Shown here: piece after piece, positions 6,235-7,648 of the stretch
How positions within the stretch are numbered: the first letter of the stretch is position 1
Layout: every line of letters starts with the position of its first letter
Assembly: GCA_964393575.1 (NCBI GenBank)
Contig: CAYMUG010000033.1
Span: 1 to 7,648, forward strand
Length of the DNA: 7,648 nt
Source: CAYMUG01 sp964393575
GTDB lineage: Bacteria; Patescibacteriota; Minisyncoccia; Spechtbacterales; 2-12-FULL-38-22
Direction: 5' to 3'
The notes under the pieces: model-generated
Database searches by the model: none
Told to the model about the DNA's origin: nothing
The model's input: only the letters and a program-made list of their open reading frames with translations
Program-made: the position numbers and the translations under genes

Positions 6235-6574
6235 AGATGGGGGCGCCGAAGACCGCCTCGACGGCCTCGACATCGTCCTGATACAGACGCGCATCATACT
6301 CGGGTTCATCGAACCCGCCGCCCCTAAGCATGAGACAGTCAACAGCATAGTTAACCAACGGATCACTCGTGTGCCACGGCTGGCCGTGAACACCGCCGAA
6401 GGCATCAACGAGCTGCTNNNNNNNNNNNNNNNNNNNNNNNNNNNNNNNNNNNNNNNNNNNNNNNNNNNNNNNNNNNNNNNNNNNNNNNNNNNNNNNNNNN
6501 NNNNNNNNNNNNNNNNNGCCGAACGCGCGAACGAGCTTCTTCAACTGTTCGATGGTGAGCTTGTGGGTCTTCAT
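6233..6574 (-). CDS. Unrecognised small GC-rich protein, interrupted by assembly gap
   Basis: I do not recognise this protein. Two pieces are visible. The N-terminal 19 residues (6518-6574) are MKTHKLTIEQLKKLVRAFG. After 100 Ns comes an acidic C-terminal piece (6233-6417) of about 61 residues running from QLVDAFGGVHG through PWHTSDPLVNYAVDCLM to EAVEAVFGAPI. Base composition is far above the neighbours: 6241-6300 is about 63% GC by hand count, with GC-ending codons. The start is supported by a strong Shine-Dalgarno (AGGAAGG, about 9 nt before the ATG) and a near-consensus promoter; the stop is fused to a terminator. The Ns do not measure the real gap, so the stated length is not reliable. The edges of the gap encode similar peptides (KLVRAFG, QLVDAFG). 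The true protein could therefore be about 72 aa if the contigs really overlap, or could contain a repeat. No membrane segment is seen. Confidence 0.65.
   Translation of the reverse strand: MKTHKLTIEQLKKLVRAFGXXXXXXXXXXXXXXXXXXXXXXXXXXXXXXXXXXQLVDAFGGVHGQPWHTSDPLVNYAVDCLMLRGGGFDEPEYDARLYQDDVEAVEAVFGAPI
6418..6517. other. Scaffold gap (100 Ns)
   Basis: Exactly 100 consecutive Ns, the customary placeholder for a gap of unknown size joined by read pairs. It lies inside the GC-rich small gene. Linkage between the contig left of 6418 and the one right of 6517 depends on scaffolding only. Confidence 0.98.
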
Positions 6575-6613
6575 CTTCTTTCCTTCCTGCGCGGAGTGTT
6601 AAGGGCTACATAT

Positions 6614-6641
6614 ATTATATATTATTATAAAGTTTTGTCAA
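6614..6641 (-). promoter_or_regulatory. Near-consensus sigma70 promoter
   Basis: On the minus strand, a perfect TTGACA (6636-6641) is followed after 16 nt by a perfect TATAAT (6614-6619). Start of transcription is expected near 6607, leaving a leader of about 33 nt that includes AGGAAGGAAAG before the ATG at 6574. This is the strongest promoter in the window. Confidence 0.85.
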
Positions 6642-6670
6642 GCAGTTTAAAGAACGTCTGGCCATGATTA

Positions 6671-6733
6671 CCCCTCGGCCTGAAGCCGAGGGGATGGAGG
6701 GGACAACGCGCTTAACGCAGTGCCCTCTATTCC
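6671..6733. other. Pair of adjacent hairpins, possible structured RNA
   Basis: CCCCTCGGC (6671-6679) and GCCGAGGGG (6685-6693) form a perfect 9-bp stem with a 5-nt loop. Next to it, 6691-6701 pairs with 6723-6733 over 11 bp (two G-U wobbles in plus-strand RNA). Inside that helix a further CA/TG and GCG/CGC stem closes on CTTAA (6704-6722). The two stems share three bases. In minus-strand RNA the wobble positions become A/C mismatches, so plus-strand RNA or single-stranded DNA folds better. The pair lies just past the 58-aa gene's stop. The minus strand has no U-tract, so it is not an obvious terminator for that gene. Confidence 0.5.
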
Positions 6734-6737
6734 GGTG

Positions 6738-6914
6738 CTAAAATTTTCTTCTTCGTCGTATCAGTCGAAGACGCTTAGGAGACGATGAACACTCTTTCTT
6801 TTCATATACTCTGCTGCGCCTCACCTCCTCAAACAGCTGAAGGGTCTCTTTCAATTCGTTTAAGTACTCCCTGAGACGAAGTTTAAGACGAAAACGCATT
6901 CTCCGTAAGCTCAT
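6738..6914 (-). CDS. Unrecognised 58-aa arginine-rich small protein
   Basis: I do not recognise this protein. The frame runs from an ATG at 6914 to a TAG at 6738-6740 and encodes 58 residues. It starts MSLRRMRFRLKLRLREYL, has an amphipathic Glu/Leu-rich middle (about 16-31) and ends in a basic tail KRLRLIRRRRKF. There are 15 Arg and 6 Lys against 7 Glu, a net charge near +14, which suggests nucleic-acid or membrane-surface binding; that is inference. There is a single cysteine (C42, before SSSP). It is supported as a gene by GGGAGGAG immediately upstream of the ATG and by a promoter at 6961-6989. The spacing of GGAGG to the ATG is short (about 4 nt). A second in-frame ATG (M6, 6899) is too far from the ribosome-binding site. 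It lies between the lipoprotein terminator and the GC-rich gene's promoter, so it seems monocistronic. Confidence 0.65.
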   Translation of the reverse strand: MSLRRMRFRLKLRLREYLNELKETLQLFEEVRRSRVYEKKECSSSPKRLRLIRRRRKF

Positions 6915-6960
6915 ATCTCCTCCCTTCTTTTCCTTTCCTCTGGCTGGAGGACTTTAGTAT

Positions 6961-6989
6961 ATTATACTACAAAATTATATACTCGTAAA
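6961..6989 (-). promoter_or_regulatory. Promoter of the 58-aa basic protein gene
   Basis: On the minus strand, TTTACG (6984-6989, 4 of 6 to consensus) lies 17 nt from a perfect TATAAT (6961-6966). The transcript should begin near 6954 and carry a leader of about 40 nt rich in GGA/GAA purine runs ending in GGAGGAG before the ATG at 6914. Confidence 0.65.
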
Positions 6990-6993
6990 CCTT

Positions 6994-7027
6994 AAAACAA
7001 AACCCCCGCCTTTTCAAAAGACGGGGG
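6994..7027 (-). terminator. Intrinsic terminator of the lipoprotein gene
   Basis: CCCCCGCCTTTTC (7003-7015) pairs with AAAAGACGGGGG (7016-7027) with a single C/A mismatch. On the minus strand the stem is followed by GTTTTGTTTTAAG, a good U-tract. It begins 16 nt after the lipoprotein stop codon and separates that gene from the promoter of the 58-aa protein. Confidence 0.92.
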
Positions 7028-7043
7028 CGTGAGAACAATTAAA

Positions 7044-7583
7044 CTAATTTTCATTTAGAGGCATTTGAATGTTTGTGGGCCAGTGTTCGGGTTTCACTGT
7101 AATTACAGCGTGGTTAACATAACTGTCTATAAAGGCCTGCTGTCCGTCGTCTGCAAAACGGTGGTATTTATATCCTCCGCAGCCCCCCTTGTCTTCTTCA
7201 TTTAGACACGTTACGGAAAATTTAACAGTTGGAACATCCGCGTCCTCACGAAGCTGTACACGAATTCTCTCAAGAGGCAAAGAACTTACAATATACGTAT
7301 CGTCAACGTTGCTTTCCCAGGCAAACTTTACCTCATATTGGGAGGATGTTTCTCCGCTTATATCGCCTCCCCCTACAACCAGAAAAAACCCGGCGCTTCC
7401 TTGTATGTATCCTTCCTGTGAAGCAAAGGGCATAAGCTTACGCAATTCATGCGTACCTCCGAAAAATTCCTGTATTTTAGAGGTTTCTATTACATAACGA
7501 GGGCTGCTGGCGCTGCAACCCACGGCCAACAATGAAAACAAAATAACGATAACGGGTATAATAAAGAGCTTAAACCTTTTCAT
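7044..7583 (-). CDS. Putative lipoprotein of unknown function
   Basis: The 179-aa product has a typical lipoprotein signal: basic n-region MKRFK, hydrophobic core (6-20) and lipobox LAVGC with the acylated Cys at 23, so it should be exported and membrane-anchored. The mature part is predicted beta-rich from its alternating hydrophobic pattern. It includes GSAGFFLVVGGGDISG (62-77), a Y-V-F alternating strand (83-89), SLPLERIRVQL (101-111) and PTVKFSVTC (118-126). Two cysteines (C126, C135) flank a charged Gly-rich loop and could form a disulfide. The spacing of these blocks recalls short Gly-Phe-Phe-containing hypothetical proteins common near phage and Gram-positive loci, but I cannot assign a function. 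Start 7583 is supported by AAAGGAGA 6 nt upstream and a promoter at 7613-7640. The gene ends just before an intrinsic terminator and is probably monocistronic. Confidence 0.88.
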   Translation of the reverse strand: MKRFKLFIIPVIVILFSLLAVGCSASSPRYVIETSKIQEFFGGTHELRKLMPFASQEGYIQGSAGFFLVVGGGDISGETSSQYEVKFAWESNVDDTYIVSSLPLERIRVQLREDADVPTVKFSVTCLNEEDKGGCGGYKYHRFADDGQQAFIDSYVNHAVITVKPEHWPTNIQMPLNEN

Positions 7584-7612
7584 TCCCGTCTCCTTTCGTT
7601 TCGCTGCACTAA

Positions 7613-7640
7613 TTTATAACACTTTTTAGTATATATTCAA
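7613..7640 (-). promoter_or_regulatory. Promoter of the lipoprotein gene
   Basis: On the minus strand, TTGAAT (7635-7640) and TATAAA (7613-7618) are separated by 16 nt, each one or two bases from the sigma70 consensus. The predicted transcript starts near 7606 and contains AAAGGAGA before the ATG at 7583. Confidence 0.65.
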
Positions 7641-7648
7641 CCCCAAAA

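Noticed and set aside
6169..6408. Alternative minus-strand frame of 79 codons overlapping the GC-rich gene
   Set aside because: It runs through the terminator hairpin, has no ribosome-binding site, and the overlapping frame has coherent codon use and a stop fused to the terminator.
6371..6667. Plus-strand frame across the assembly gap
   Set aside because: It exists only because the 100 Ns are treated as open codons; it is antisense to a gene with complete expression signals.

Overview
The window looks like a scaffolded metagenomic contig from a low-GC bacterium, most likely of the Candidate Phyla Radiation (Patescibacteria). This placement is inference. It rests on compact, trimmed versions of housekeeping proteins (a MetRS without the C-terminal tRNA-binding domain, a short RsmI). 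It also rests on intergenic spacers filled with degenerate AT-rich repeats and short GC palindromes of a style I associate with such genomes. All supported genes are on the minus strand, so transcription runs from high to low coordinates. A run of exactly 100 Ns (6418-6517) is a placeholder scaffold gap.

Left and centre (169-6072) form a co-directional housekeeping block. In transcription order it is: an M16 zinc peptidase (6072-4792), an AI-2E/PerM-family membrane protein starting 2 nt after the peptidase stop (4789-3725), RsmI (3546-2878), methionyl-tRNA synthetase (2691-1213) and a TatD-family metal-dependent hydrolase (1017-169). The order rsmI-metG-tatD matches the yabC-metS-yabD neighbourhood of Bacillus subtilis, where abrB lies between the first two. 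RsmI methylates 16S rRNA and MetG charges initiator and elongator tRNA-Met, so the block is tied to translation. The only clear promoter is directly in front of the M16 gene and predicts a very short leader. None of the block's genes has a good Shine-Dalgarno sequence. The spacers hold three consecutive hairpins (3547-3720) and two composite repeat clusters (1022-1199, 2702-2885) that touch gene ends.

The right part (6175-7640) is different. It holds three small, individually packaged genes: a GC-rich small protein interrupted by the assembly gap (6574-6233), a 58-aa arginine-rich protein (6914-6738) and a lipoprotein (7583-7044). Each has its own sigma70-like promoter and a strong Shine-Dalgarno sequence, and two have convincing intrinsic terminators. 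The first two products match nothing I recognise and are the best candidates for something undescribed. The GC-rich cassette stands out most: near-consensus promoter, terminator fused to the stop codon, aberrant base composition, and an assembly break inside it whose two edges resemble each other. Two adjacent hairpins (6671-6733) lie between the two unknown genes.
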